Of a stretch of 64,000 nt of DNA, positions 50,040-59,440 are shown in pieces. A program made the position numbers and the translations under genes. Where the stretch lies: the NCBI RefSeq assembly GCF_001282725.1, contig NZ_LN876586.1:33464-97463 (forward strand). The letters run 5' to 3'. The first letter of the stretch is position 1, and the number at the start of each line of letters is the position of its first letter. The notes under the pieces were generated by a model that saw only the letters and a list, made by a program, of their open reading frames with translations, was not told the origin of the DNA and made no database searches. This stretch comes from Inediibacterium massiliense. GTDB taxonomy: Bacteria; Bacillota; Clostridia; Peptostreptococcales; Thermotaleaceae.

Positions 50040-51356
50040 ATGGCAGTACCTGTATTATTTATTGCATTGTTTGTGATGTTATTGATAGGTGTTCCAGTTG
50101 GATTTGCAATAGGTGGAGCTACTATGTTATCAATGTTTATGTATTCAGACTTGAACATGGCCATCAATGCGCAATATTGCTATAGTGGAATATTTTCATT
50201 TACTGTAATGGCAATACCGTTTTTTATGTTGGCTGGACTTATTATGTCAACAGGTGGAATCGCCAAAAGAATTGTTGATTTTGCATCAGCATTAATAAGC
50301 TTTGTAAGTGGTGCCATTGGTTGTGTAACAATCATTGCATGTATGTTCTTTGGGGCTTTATCAGGATCTGGAATGGCGACAACATCAGCAATTGGTGGGA
50401 TGATGATTCCAGAAATGAAGAGAAAGGGATATGACCCAGCGTATGCAGCTACGATCGTTTGTTTTGGAGGTATTATCGGACCAATCATTCCTCCAAGTTT
50501 ATCCTTTGTATTATATGGGGCTTCAACGGGAGTATCTATTTCACAATTATTCTTGGCAGGAGTATTACCAGGAGTATTAATGGGTCTTTTGTTTTTAGGA
50601 ACAAACATTGTGATCTGTACTATAAAGGGAGTAGATTTAAAACAAAAAAGAAGTAATGAGACCGATGAAAAAGTACCGATTGGCGAAGCTATGAAATATA
50701 GATTTTCAGAAATTGCTAAAAGTATGAAAGAAGGTTTTTGGGCATTATTATCTCCAGTTATTATTTTAGGAGGTATTTATTCAGGGGTTTTCACTCCTAC
50801 GGAAGCAGCTTGTATATCTGTTGTATACTCTATTATAATAAGTTTATATGTATATAAAGATTTAACATGGGCGGGATTAAAAAATGTATTTTTGGATACA
50901 GCAGTATTAAATGGAATAACTTCATTTTTATTAGGATATTCTACTGTATTTTCTACATTTATGACATATGAAAGAGTGCCACAGACTATTACAGAGTTTT
51001 TAACAAGTGTATCTACCAATCCTTTAATTGTATTATTGTTTGTTAATTTAATACTATTAGCTGTAGGGTTATTTCTAGATACAGTGCCAGCGATTATTGT
51101 TATGGCTCCAATGTTAATGCCTACAGTTCAAGTATTAGGTATTGATCCTATACACTTTGGAGTATTGATGACTGTAAACTTAGCACTAGGTTTATGTACT
51201 CCTCCTTATGGTTGCAATCTATTTGTAGGTGCAGCTGTTGCTAAGATAAAAATGGAAAGTATGTTTGCACATATTCTACCCTTATTCATAGTGGGATTAA
51301 TTGGGTTACTTGTAGTGACCTATGTACCGTGGCTATCACTTGTATTTACAAATTAG
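50040..51356 (+). CDS. dctM: TRAP transporter large membrane subunit DctM
   Basis: 438 residues, about 12 hydrophobic helices. Typical blocks: GVPVGFAIGGATMLSMF, MAIPFFMLAGLIMSTGGI, FGALSGSGMATTSAIGGMMI, FGGIIGPIIPPSLSFVLYG and NLALGLCTPPYGCNLFV. It carries out Na+-driven uptake of the acid delivered by DctP. AAGGAGG precedes ATG. The 15-bp gap to dctQ marks an operon ended by the terminator at 51397. Confidence 0.94.
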   Translation: MAVPVLFIALFVMLLIGVPVGFAIGGATMLSMFMYSDLNMAINAQYCYSGIFSFTVMAIPFFMLAGLIMSTGGIAKRIVDFASALISFVSGAIGCVTIIACMFFGALSGSGMATTSAIGGMMIPEMKRKGYDPAYAATIVCFGGIIGPIIPPSLSFVLYGASTGVSISQLFLAGVLPGVLMGLLFLGTNIVICTIKGVDLKQKRSNETDEKVPIGEAMKYRFSEIAKSMKEGFWALLSPVIILGGIYSGVFTPTEAACISVVYSIIISLYVYKDLTWAGLKNVFLDTAVLNGITSFLLGYSTVFSTFMTYERVPQTITEFLTSVSTNPLIVLLFVNLILLAVGLFLDTVPAIIVMAPMLMPTVQVLGIDPIHFGVLMTVNLALGLCTPPYGCNLFVGAAVAKIKMESMFAHILPLFIVGLIGLLVVTYVPWLSLVFTN

Positions 51357-51396
51357 ATCCATAGTGGGAGTAGGAGTTAATAAATTCTTGCTTCTC

Positions 51397-51452
51397 AAAA
51401 TGAAAGCCTTATTTTTCTTGTAAGTTCAAGGAAAATGAGGCTTTCATTTTGA
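51397..51452 (+). terminator. terminator of dctPQM
   Basis: AAAATGAAAGCCTTATTTTTCTTG / CAAGG-AAAATGAGGCTTTCATTTT arms with six-base loop (arms about 24 bp, imperfect). The inner part resembles the hairpin family at 36853, 43808 and 44573. Confidence 0.8.
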
Positions 51453-51483
51453 GGATAAATATTTAGATTGAGAAAACAACAAA

Positions 51484-52296
51484 TTAATTTATTTTAATTT
51501 TTATGATCTTCATCATTTTTTTAAATCTTGGGATACACCAAAGCAATCTCATACCTTTCCATCTTTTTCCACCTATATCAAAATGATACCATTCTTTTAC
51601 AAAATGAAGGCGATGATCAAAGCATTCAATTTCTTTTCCTGATTTAAATCCGGATTGAAATTCAGATTGGGTTTTTAGTTTTTTGACGGATTCATGATGC
51701 TTTGCTTTCCCTACTATAATAGGATCAAATGTTTCAAAAACAATTTCAGAGTTTGTAAAATGATCTGCTAATTTTTGAAATAAATCTTTTAGTTGATCTA
51801 TTTTAAAATACATAAATATACCTTCTGCTATAATGAAAACATTCTCTTTTTTATCTATTAAATCCATCCACGTATAGTCAAATACTGATTTTTCTATAAA
51901 TGTAAGATGATCTGTTTCATTTATGAATTGTCTTCTGATGTTTATTCCTTCAGATAAATCTATATCATACCACGTGATGTTTTTAAGGTCTATTCTAGTG
52001 GGGCGTGTATCTAGACCAGAACCTATATTGATGATTGTACCATTAGGATTTTTTTGTATATATTCTTGCACTAGAGCATCTAGTATCTTAGTTCTTGCTG
52101 AAACACCAACCTGTGTTTTGTAAAATTGATTATAATCTCCAAATACGGAAAAATCGTAATCAACTTTTTCTACGATTTCTAAAGCTTTACAATCTTTTAT
52201 AATGTGATCTTCCCTTTTTGTTTCTTGTGCTCTAGCCCATACAGGTATAAGCATTGTTTCTGGAACGCCTACTAATTTTTCTTCATATTTCTCCAT
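51484..52296 (-). CDS. class I SAM-dependent methyltransferase (LCM/TcmP-like)
   Basis: 270 residues of the leucine-carboxyl/polyketide O-methyltransferase family. VGVSARTKILD, the SAM-binding INIGSGLDTRPTR (about 89-101), WYDIDLSEGINIRRQF, and FIAEGIFMYF are characteristic. Family members methylate carboxyls or hydroxyls of small molecules; the substrate here is unknown. AAAGGATGGG precedes ATG. A Fur-like box lies 75 bp upstream, suggesting iron control, but no siderophore genes are adjacent. Confidence 0.85.
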   Translation of the reverse strand: MEKYEEKLVGVPETMLIPVWARAQETKREDHIIKDCKALEIVEKVDYDFSVFGDYNQFYKTQVGVSARTKILDALVQEYIQKNPNGTIINIGSGLDTRPTRIDLKNITWYDIDLSEGINIRRQFINETDHLTFIEKSVFDYTWMDLIDKKENVFIIAEGIFMYFKIDQLKDLFQKLADHFTNSEIVFETFDPIIVGKAKHHESVKKLKTQSEFQSGFKSGKEIECFDHRLHFVKEWYHFDIGGKRWKGMRLLWCIPRFKKMMKIIKIKIN

Positions 52297-52767
52297 ACTA
52301 TCCCATCCTTTCTTTACTTTGCAAATTTTTATAAAAAATATTATGAATAGATAAACTTAATAAACAATATTGAAAATCATTATCAATAAATTTTCAAAAA
52401 AATATGTATTTCCAATAAAATACATGATAAAAGTTATGGTTTTAATTTGTAAGATTATTTCTAATGGATAAAATTTTGAATTAAAATAATCAGATACAAT
52501 GATATTCATTTGTCATTTTCATCTCTTTTTATGATATCATATAATATATTTTTTTTCACTATAATAAATGAAAGTATGAATAAATGATGAACCGTCCATA
52601 TAATTTGCCTTATTAGGTTTTTTAAAATAAGAAAAGGATATTTAAGAATTTTGTTGAAATATTTAGAAATCAATTTAAAAAGTATTAATTCATATATAAA
52701 GAACTTTTAGAGAAAAATTATCTTTAGACAATGAAATTGCTGATGACAGAGTAGGAGGTTTTACTTT
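52297..52767. other. 471-bp AT-rich divergent intergenic region
   Basis: Apart from the Fur-like box (52371-52385) it has no hairpins or coding frames I can support. Both flanking genes read outward from it, so it must hold two promoters. Confidence 0.55.
52371..52385. promoter_or_regulatory. Fur-like box
   Basis: TGAAAATCATTATCA matches the 7-1-7 Fur core TGATAATnATTATCA at 14 of 15 positions. It lies 75 bp upstream of the methyltransferase start. Confidence 0.5.
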
Positions 52768-55353
52768 ATGGATGATAAAAAGGTAACAATTGTTGTATCT
52801 GGGGATATATGCATAAATTCTCTTCGATGGATTACATATCCTCAAAATAATGATGGATTAAATTGGCAAACCTATTTGAATATGCATACTATTTTAAAAC
52901 CTGGTGAATCTTTATTGTTATCAAAGCTTGTGGCTTTGGCAACGGGTGTCTCCGTACGTTCACCTAAAATTAAGGATATAGAGTTAGATGTACCAAAAGG
53001 ATTTCTTCTTTCTAATGCAACAATAGAGTTATTTCCTGTATCTGCTGATGAAAAAGATAAGGATCAAGTATACAGAGTGAAAGATTTTATGGGATTTACA
53101 GGTCCATCAGCTGGTAACCCAAAGTTACTTCCTATTCATGACGATGATACAAATGCGGATCTTGTGATCATAGATGATGAAAATAATGGTTTTAATTCTA
53201 ATGAAGAGTTTTGGCCATTGGCAATAAAATCATCTAAAAAATCACCTATCGTATTATATAAAATGAATAATCCTATTTCATCTAGTGATCTTTGGAAACA
53301 CTTAGAAAAATTTCATATTAAAAATACCATTGTTGTGATCAATGCGGATGATTTACGTTCAAAGGGAGTGAATATCAGTAAAAGTCTTTCTTGGGAAAGA
53401 ACATCTCAGGATTTTGTTTGGCAAATCAACAATAATCCAAATCTTGCATTTTTATCAAAATGTCATCATCTCATAGTGCCTTTTGGACTGGAAGGAGCTA
53501 TTTATTATAGAAATGATGGCACAGAAGCTGAATCTAGATTATATTTTCTTCCTTATGAATTTGAAGGAGGTTTTGTAAAAGATACCCAAGGCAAAATGTA
53601 TGGATTGACTTCTTGTTTTGTTGCTGGATTATCACGTAGTATTGTTGCTTTCAAAAATCATAATAAAAAAAGTCTTTCTTACTGGCTTGGAAAAGGAATT
53701 CGAGAAGGCATTGTTTTTGCACAAAAATATTTCATTGAAGGATTTGGTAAAAATATTGAAAAATTTATTTTTCCTAATGCTTCCATATTTGTTGAAGGAG
53801 AAAATGACTTTATATATAAAGAGTATGTACAAGATGTGAAAATACCTAATGAATCTCATATAAATGGATATTCTACATGGTATATTCTTGAAGAAAAAAG
53901 CTCTGCAAATTTAGCAGAAATGGCTTATGATATTGTTAAAAATGGAGAAAGAAAAGTACTAAAATCTATTCCTAGTGCCCAGTTTGGAAAATTAAAAACT
54001 GTAGATCGAACAGAGATTGAAAGCTATAGAAGTATAAAAAATTTGATGTTAGAATATATTTCTACAACCAATACGGTTCGGCCTCTTTCTATCTCTGTAT
54101 TTGGCACTCCGGGATCAGGAAAATCCTTTGGGATCATGGAAATAGCTGCTAGTATTGCACCAAATCTTATTCAACCATTAAATTTTAATTTATCTCAATT
54201 TCGTACAACACAAGATTTAATCAATTGCTTTCATAAAGTAAGGGATTTATCTTTGGAAGGAAAAGTTCCATTAGTATTTTTTGATGAATTTGATTCTACT
54301 TTTGAAGGAAATTTGGGATGGTTAAAATATTTCTTAGCACCTATGCAAGATGGTGTTTTTAGAGAAGGAGATGTTCTTCATCCTATTGGAAAAGCTATTT
54401 TTGTATTTGGAGGAGGAACAAGCAGTTCTTTTAAAGAATTCTGTGGAGAAGATATTACAGATGAACAAGAACAAAAACAGTTTCTAAAAGCATTCAAAAG
54501 TGCCAAAGGACCTGACTTTATTAGTCGTTTGAGGGGATATGTAAATATTTTAGGACCTAATCAAGCAAATGGAAAATTAGATCAGCTATTTATTATTCGA
54601 AGAGCCATGCTGTTACGTTCGTTATTAGAACGTAAAGAACCTCATTTGATCAATGAAAAGGGAGAAGCTCAAATTGATAATGGAGTATTAAGAGCACTCC
54701 TTAAAATTCCAAGATATAAACATGAATCAAGATCTATGGAAGCGATCCTAGAGATGAGCATGTTAAATAAAGCAAAGAAATGGGAGCAATCTCATCTACC
54801 TTCTAGAGAGCAGTTAAAACTCCATGTAGACGAAGACCAATTTTTACGTCATTTAATGCAGGATGCATTCTTTAGTGAAAAAATTGAAAATCTTGCAAAA
54901 GCCATTCATGAAAAATATATTATGCTTAATAAAGATAATAAAAACATGGATATAGATTTTGTAAAGCCTTGGGAAGAACTGAGCGAAGATCTTAAAAGCT
55001 CTAATCTTGATCATGCGAAAAATATTCCTAGTGCGTTGCTTAAAATTAATTATGATGTTGTATCTGTTAAAGAGAAACCCAAATACATTCATTTTACAGA
55101 AGATGAACTAGATATTTTAGCAAACTACGAACATACTCGTTGGTGTCTCCATAGAAAAGAAGCAGGTTGGACTCATGGAAGCATAAAAGATATGGAGAGA
55201 AAAACAGATCCGGCTTTAGTGCCTTGGGAGTCATTACCTGAAGATAAAAAAAATAAAGTCTATCAAATGGTTAAGATTTGGCCAGAAATATTATCCAATT
55301 CAAATTTTAAAATAGAACCATTAAAGTTTTCATCTGATAAGCATTCAATCTAG
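52768..55353 (+). CDS. ribokinase-like / AAA+ / RyR-domain protein, uncharacterised
   Basis: 861 residues, GGAGG before ATG. N-terminal region (1-~330) looks PfkB/ribokinase-like: TIVVSGDICINSLRW, NTIVVINADDLRSKG, LIVPFGLEGAIYYRNDG. The middle is an AAA+-type ATPase with Walker A GTPGSGKSFG (about 446-455) and Walker B LVFFDEFDST (about 502-511), then FGGGTSSSF. The C-terminus (about 700-845) has an RyR domain: YEHTRWCLHRKEAGWTHG and KTDPALVPWESLP. Prokaryotic RyR domains have been proposed as ligand sensors in nucleotide-based conflict systems. No operon partner, signal peptide or membrane helix. Function unknown; the domain order suggests signal sensing coupled to ATP-driven remodelling. 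Confidence 0.75.
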   Translation: MDDKKVTIVVSGDICINSLRWITYPQNNDGLNWQTYLNMHTILKPGESLLLSKLVALATGVSVRSPKIKDIELDVPKGFLLSNATIELFPVSADEKDKDQVYRVKDFMGFTGPSAGNPKLLPIHDDDTNADLVIIDDENNGFNSNEEFWPLAIKSSKKSPIVLYKMNNPISSSDLWKHLEKFHIKNTIVVINADDLRSKGVNISKSLSWERTSQDFVWQINNNPNLAFLSKCHHLIVPFGLEGAIYYRNDGTEAESRLYFLPYEFEGGFVKDTQGKMYGLTSCFVAGLSRSIVAFKNHNKKSLSYWLGKGIREGIVFAQKYFIEGFGKNIEKFIFPNASIFVEGENDFIYKEYVQDVKIPNESHINGYSTWYILEEKSSANLAEMAYDIVKNGERKVLKSIPSAQFGKLKTVDRTEIESYRSIKNLMLEYISTTNTVRPLSISVFGTPGSGKSFGIMEIAASIAPNLIQPLNFNLSQFRTTQDLINCFHKVRDLSLEGKVPLVFFDEFDSTFEGNLGWLKYFLAPMQDGVFREGDVLHPIGKAIFVFGGGTSSSFKEFCGEDITDEQEQKQFLKAFKSAKGPDFISRLRGYVNILGPNQANGKLDQLFIIRRAMLLRSLLERKEPHLINEKGEAQIDNGVLRALLKIPRYKHESRSMEAILEMSMLNKAKKWEQSHLPSREQLKLHVDEDQFLRHLMQDAFFSEKIENLAKAIHEKYIMLNKDNKNMDIDFVKPWEELSEDLKSSNLDHAKNIPSALLKINYDVVSVKEKPKYIHFTEDELDILANYEHTRWCLHRKEAGWTHGSIKDMERKTDPALVPWESLPEDKKNKVYQMVKIWPEILSNSNFKIEPLKFSSDKHSI

Positions 55354-55378
55354 GAAATCTTTTAATACAAGTTAAATA

Positions 55379-55412
55379 AGCAGAGGGACAATGAATTTGT
55401 CCCTCTGTTTTA
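55379..55412. terminator. bidirectional terminator
   Basis: CAGAGGGACAA / TTGTCCCTCTG with a five-base loop between convergent genes; TTTTAATT on the plus side. Confidence 0.88.
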
Positions 55413-55413
55413 A

Positions 55414-57531
55414 TTATACGTTAAATTTACCAACTTGCTTTTTTAATTTGCTTACAAGTTGTACAAGTTCATCTGTATTTTCTGTAATGGTATGAATCTT
55501 GCTAGATTGTTTCTTAATGTCTGATACAGAATGAACAGTTGAGATAGAATAACCTTGTATGATATTTGCTATTTCCTTTGTATTTTTTAAAACAGATTCC
55601 ATACTATTTAATAGGTCATAGAATATATTTTGAGTTTGCTGTGCGTTCATATCAGATATTTCTACTTTGTCAACAACAGTGGATAAAGCTTGACTACAAT
55701 TATTAATGATGTCCCCTTGTTGATCAACTGCACACATACCATGATTCATAGTTTCAACGGTACTTTTCGTATCTTTTTGTATATCTTTTACTAAAAGAGA
55801 TATTTCTTCAGTTGATTTTTTAGATTGCTCTGCAAGTTTTCTAATTTCATCAGCTACAACTGCAAAACCTTGTCCATGTTCTCCAGCCCTAGCCGCTTCT
55901 ATACTAGCATTTAACGCAAGTAGATTGGTTTGTTCAGATATATCTTTTATAATAGTTACAATATTACCGATTTGTAAAGAATGATCATCTAATTTATGAA
56001 TAGCTTCAGTAGCATGTTTTACAGTTTGATGAACAGAATCAAGATGAATAGTAGCTTCTTTCATAGAAGTCATACTTTTATATACAAGCTCTGTGGATTC
56101 TTTTGTGTTTATTGTATTTTTTTCAATTTGTTGTGTACCTTGGGTTACTTGCTTTTCTACTTTTTCTATCATTTCCATAATATTGTTTGTATAAGTGCTT
56201 TGTTGCTCCGCTGTAATTGCCATATCTTCTATTACGTTAGAAACTTGATCCATTGAAGTTTTTACTTCTTGTGTGGATAATAGCAATTGTTGTGAAAAGT
56301 TATCCACATGTCCAAAGCCACTACTTACATTCCCAACTATCGTCCCAAGATTCATAAGAAACTGATTTACAGCATTGCCGAGTTTGCCAATTTCATCGTG
56401 GCTTTTCATATGAATACGTGCTGTTAGGTCCCCACCATTCTCCGAAAGATTATTTAACTCAGTTTCCAAAATATTCAATGGCTTGATTACAATCATATTT
56501 GTAATCAAATAAATAATACATGTGATCATTAATAAAAGTACCAATAAAACAGCTCCAACAATCCAAACAAATTTTAGGGAATGTTTTATAACTTCCATAT
56601 TAGACTGTACAAAGACTAAATACCATTGATTAAGGTAATTGTCATTTCCAAAATCATACTTTTGTATGGTATAGGTTTTATCTTGGCCTTGAAAATTTAG
56701 AGAGGTGTAGGTTTCGCCTTTAAGAATCTTATCTAGTAAAGGCTTGTACTTTGTAACAGCCTTCTCATTGAGTATATTTTCCTTTTGTGGATGTGAAATC
56801 AAAAATCCATTTTCGTCCATCATAAACATATAACCTGTATCTCCCAATTTAATATTATTCACAAATATGTCTGTGAAATGATTCATGGGCAGTGCCATAT
56901 GTGCTGTACCAATGAGTTTTTCTTCATGCATAACAGGAACTGAAATAACAAACACTGGATTGCCATATATAAGACTACGGTATACATGAGTAACGACATG
57001 GGGTTTACCCTCACTATAAATGCCTTTTGCCATAGGATGATCTGCACTAGATTTTCCAACAGAAGCTCCGTTAGATGAGTCTACAAAGAAAGTACCTCTT
57101 TGTATGATATGCTCTTTTCCATCAACAGATGTAATATTTAAACTAGTTTCAGGACTAAGATTTGAAGCCAAAGCAATATTTTCATAATATTTGTTTTGGT
57201 CAGCTATGGATAAAAGAAGTTCATTTGCTTTTGCTACTGCTTCTTCGTTTGCTGGATTTAAACAAGCTTCTATAGTACGTGGGTCTTTTGCAATGATCAA
57301 TAAAGTAGACATTTGATCATCTATCCATGTTTTTAGAGTTTTATTAGCTTGGTCTAACACTTTTACATTAAATTCTTTATTTGATTTTGTTTGACTGATT
57401 TTATTTAAATGGAATATTCCTGCTCCAAGTCCTACTAGTAAACATAACAATATGGGTAGGATCCACATAATATATGTATGTGCGATTTTTTTTTGTGTTA
57501 CATTTTTTGATTTAAAAATATTTTTAACCAT
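55414..57531 (-). CDS. methyl-accepting chemotaxis protein with Cache sensor
   Basis: 705 residues. First membrane helix about 20-43, a large extracellular dCache-type domain (about 45-310), second helix about 315-340, HAMP ([18 protein letters not shown]), then a coiled signalling domain with the invariant hairpin tip [19 protein letters not shown] and [16 protein letters not shown]. It transmits ligand binding to CheA/CheW. Stalk length is of the long class. AGGAGG precedes ATG. No che genes adjacent. Ligand unknown; dCache domains often bind amino acids or organic acids. Confidence 0.92.
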   Translation of the reverse strand: MVKNIFKSKNVTQKKIAHTYIMWILPILLCLLVGLGAGIFHLNKISQTKSNKEFNVKVLDQANKTLKTWIDDQMSTLLIIAKDPRTIEACLNPANEEAVAKANELLLSIADQNKYYENIALASNLSPETSLNITSVDGKEHIIQRGTFFVDSSNGASVGKSSADHPMAKGIYSEGKPHVVTHVYRSLIYGNPVFVISVPVMHEEKLIGTAHMALPMNHFTDIFVNNIKLGDTGYMFMMDENGFLISHPQKENILNEKAVTKYKPLLDKILKGETYTSLNFQGQDKTYTIQKYDFGNDNYLNQWYLVFVQSNMEVIKHSLKFVWIVGAVLLVLLLMITCIIYLITNMIVIKPLNILETELNNLSENGGDLTARIHMKSHDEIGKLGNAVNQFLMNLGTIVGNVSSGFGHVDNFSQQLLLSTQEVKTSMDQVSNVIEDMAITAEQQSTYTNNIMEMIEKVEKQVTQGTQQIEKNTINTKESTELVYKSMTSMKEATIHLDSVHQTVKHATEAIHKLDDHSLQIGNIVTIIKDISEQTNLLALNASIEAARAGEHGQGFAVVADEIRKLAEQSKKSTEEISLLVKDIQKDTKSTVETMNHGMCAVDQQGDIINNCSQALSTVVDKVEISDMNAQQTQNIFYDLLNSMESVLKNTKEIANIIQGYSISTVHSVSDIKKQSSKIHTITENTDELVQLVSKLKKQVGKFNV

Positions 57532-57869
57532 ATATTCCTCCTACAAATGTGATTAATATTTATGAATGTTTTTTTGATAGAAAAAAGAAATAGAATGATT
57601 TATGAACCATATAAAAGATAAAAATAATGATGAACTTTTGGAGTATAAAGAAAAAATGAAAGTAACAGATGATTTTTTTAGGATGTGTTTGAGGATCGTT
57701 AGATTTATGGATATATATGAAGTATATTACTACATATTTCGATAAAACTATATAGTCCGAATGGATTATATGAGGCATTTTTCAGTTTCAAAACTGTGTC
57801 TTTTTTTAAAAAACAAATGTTACAATTAACAAATATGAACATAAACACAATAGAGGGAGGGGAGTTGTT
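57532..57869. other. 338-bp intergenic region
   Basis: Divergent promoters for the chemoreceptor and the sigma factor must lie here. It is AT-rich without recognised hairpin, repeat or coding frame. Confidence 0.5.
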
Positions 57870-58409
57870 TTGGATAAGTTTTTTATTACATTATGTGAAA
57901 GATATCATTCGAAAATCTTAAAATATCTATATTATTCTATAGGAAATGCAGAAGATGCCAAAGATTTGACTCAAGAAGTATTTGTTATTGTATATAATCG
58001 TATAGATGAATTGCAAAATCATGAAAATATAGGGGGATTCATTTATCAAACAGCAAAATTTGTAGCAGCTAATTTTAAGAGAAAAGCTATTCAAAAGAAT
58101 TTAAAGGAAACTCCTATAAATATGGAAATAGGAAGTAAAGAGTTGGATTTGCATGAAGAACTCATTACAAATTATGATCGTAAAATTGATGAAAGTCAGT
58201 ATGTGGATCATATATTATCATTGCTTTCAGAAGATAAGTACAAGCTTTATGAACTTTATTATATTGAAAATAAAAGTTATAAAGAAATAGCGAAAATACT
58301 GAATGTTAATGAAGTAAGCTTACGCATGAGATATGTGCGATTAAGACGTGAAATAAAAAAATTAACACATGATATAGCGAATAAAAAATTTGTTACAAAT
58401 AAATATTGA
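57870..58409 (+). CDS. sigma-70 family (ECF-type) RNA polymerase sigma factor
   Basis: 179 residues, TTG start preceded by AGGGAGGGG. Region 2 (SIGNAEDAKDLTQEVFVIVYNRID, shown here in part as DAKDLTQEVFVIVY) and region 4 helix-turn-helix (YKEIAKILNVNEVSLRMRY) with no region 3, the ECF layout. The DUF4367 membrane protein just downstream is the probable anti-sigma partner. Target promoters unknown, and autoregulation is usual. Confidence 0.88.
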   Translation: MDKFFITLCERYHSKILKYLYYSIGNAEDAKDLTQEVFVIVYNRIDELQNHENIGGFIYQTAKFVAANFKRKAIQKNLKETPINMEIGSKELDLHEELITNYDRKIDESQYVDHILSLLSEDKYKLYELYYIENKSYKEIAKILNVNEVSLRMRYVRLRREIKKLTHDIANKKFVTNKY

Positions 58410-58466
58410 TGACATATATGAAGTGATAGGATATGAGCTCAATCCTAACGAAAAGGAGGATATTTA

Positions 58467-59330
58467 ATGGAAAAAAATTTTAAAAATACTCCACAATTTC
58501 AAAGTATACATAATAAGCTTGACGAGGCTATTGACCATATGGATACGATAGAAATTGAAAGACAACTTGAAAGGCTATCTAAAGAAAAGCCCATGCCATA
58601 TGAAATAGAAGATAGCAAGATATTTGCCAAAAGAATTATAAAACAAAATAAGAAAGGACATGGTATTATGAAAAAGAGTATAAAAAAATCAGGAATATTA
58701 GCAGCTTGTTTAGTTTTAACTATAGGTGTAACAGCAGCTTATGGGACAGATTTATTTAAAAACTTCAAATTTTACAATAAAGATACAACAGTTGAAATAA
58801 GAACAAACGCAAATATAAGTGATAAAGAGGCAGAAAGACTTGCAAAGGAAGCTAAAGATCATTATAATTCTCCAGATAAACAAGGGACAATTCAAGAAGC
58901 TAAAACAACGACATTTTCTAGCATAAAAGAGGTTGAAAAAGCCTTAGGGGTAAAAGTTATTTTACCTTCATATATACCAAAAGATTTTCAAATGGAAAAA
59001 GATATCATAGCTCAGGAGTTTTTGAATAATAATCACAATATATATATTACTTATAAATCAAAGGATCAAGAGAATCGATTGTTTGGAGTTACAATCATAA
59101 CACAAGATATGCCAGAGGATAGTACTGTTGTAACGGTAACAGATTCCGTTCATAAAGAAGACTATAAGACTCCAGATGGAAGGAAATATTCAATATTAGA
59201 GGAAGGTGAAGGGATTATAGCAAACACGGATATTGACAATGTAAATTATAATTTAATTTTTATGGGAGTCAGTGAAAAAGAGATGCATAAAGTGATTAAT
59301 AGTGCTGATTTAAGTGGTTATATTCAATAA
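58467..59330 (+). CDS. DUF4367-containing membrane protein, probable anti-sigma factor
   Basis: 287 residues. Cytoplasmic N-terminus (1-~70, charged, helical), one transmembrane segment (SGILAACLVLTIGVTAAYG, about 75-93), then an extracytoplasmic region with a DUF4367 fold (about 155-285: VILPSYIPKDFQ, NIYITYKSKDQEN, YNLIFMGVSEKEM). The position right after an ECF sigma gene and single-pass topology argue for sigma regulation. AAAGGAGG precedes ATG. An internal ATG at 58669 (MKKSIKKSG) is a possible second start. Confidence 0.75.
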   Translation: MEKNFKNTPQFQSIHNKLDEAIDHMDTIEIERQLERLSKEKPMPYEIEDSKIFAKRIIKQNKKGHGIMKKSIKKSGILAACLVLTIGVTAAYGTDLFKNFKFYNKDTTVEIRTNANISDKEAERLAKEAKDHYNSPDKQGTIQEAKTTTFSSIKEVEKALGVKVILPSYIPKDFQMEKDIIAQEFLNNNHNIYITYKSKDQENRLFGVTIITQDMPEDSTVVTVTDSVHKEDYKTPDGRKYSILEEGEGIIANTDIDNVNYNLIFMGVSEKEMHKVINSADLSGYIQ

Positions 59331-59340
59331 GTTATATATG

Positions 59341-59394
59341 AGACTACTTTATAACATAAGGTAAAGGCCTTACGTATGAAGTGGTCTTTTTTAT
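59341..59394 (+). terminator. terminator of the sigma/anti-sigma operon
   Basis: AGACTACTT...AAGTGGTCT outer arms and inner AAGG/CCTT with TTTTTTATT. Confidence 0.7.
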
Positions 59395-59440
59395 TGTTAT
59401 GGTATAATGGAAAAAAACTTAAAATACGAGGTTGATAAAA

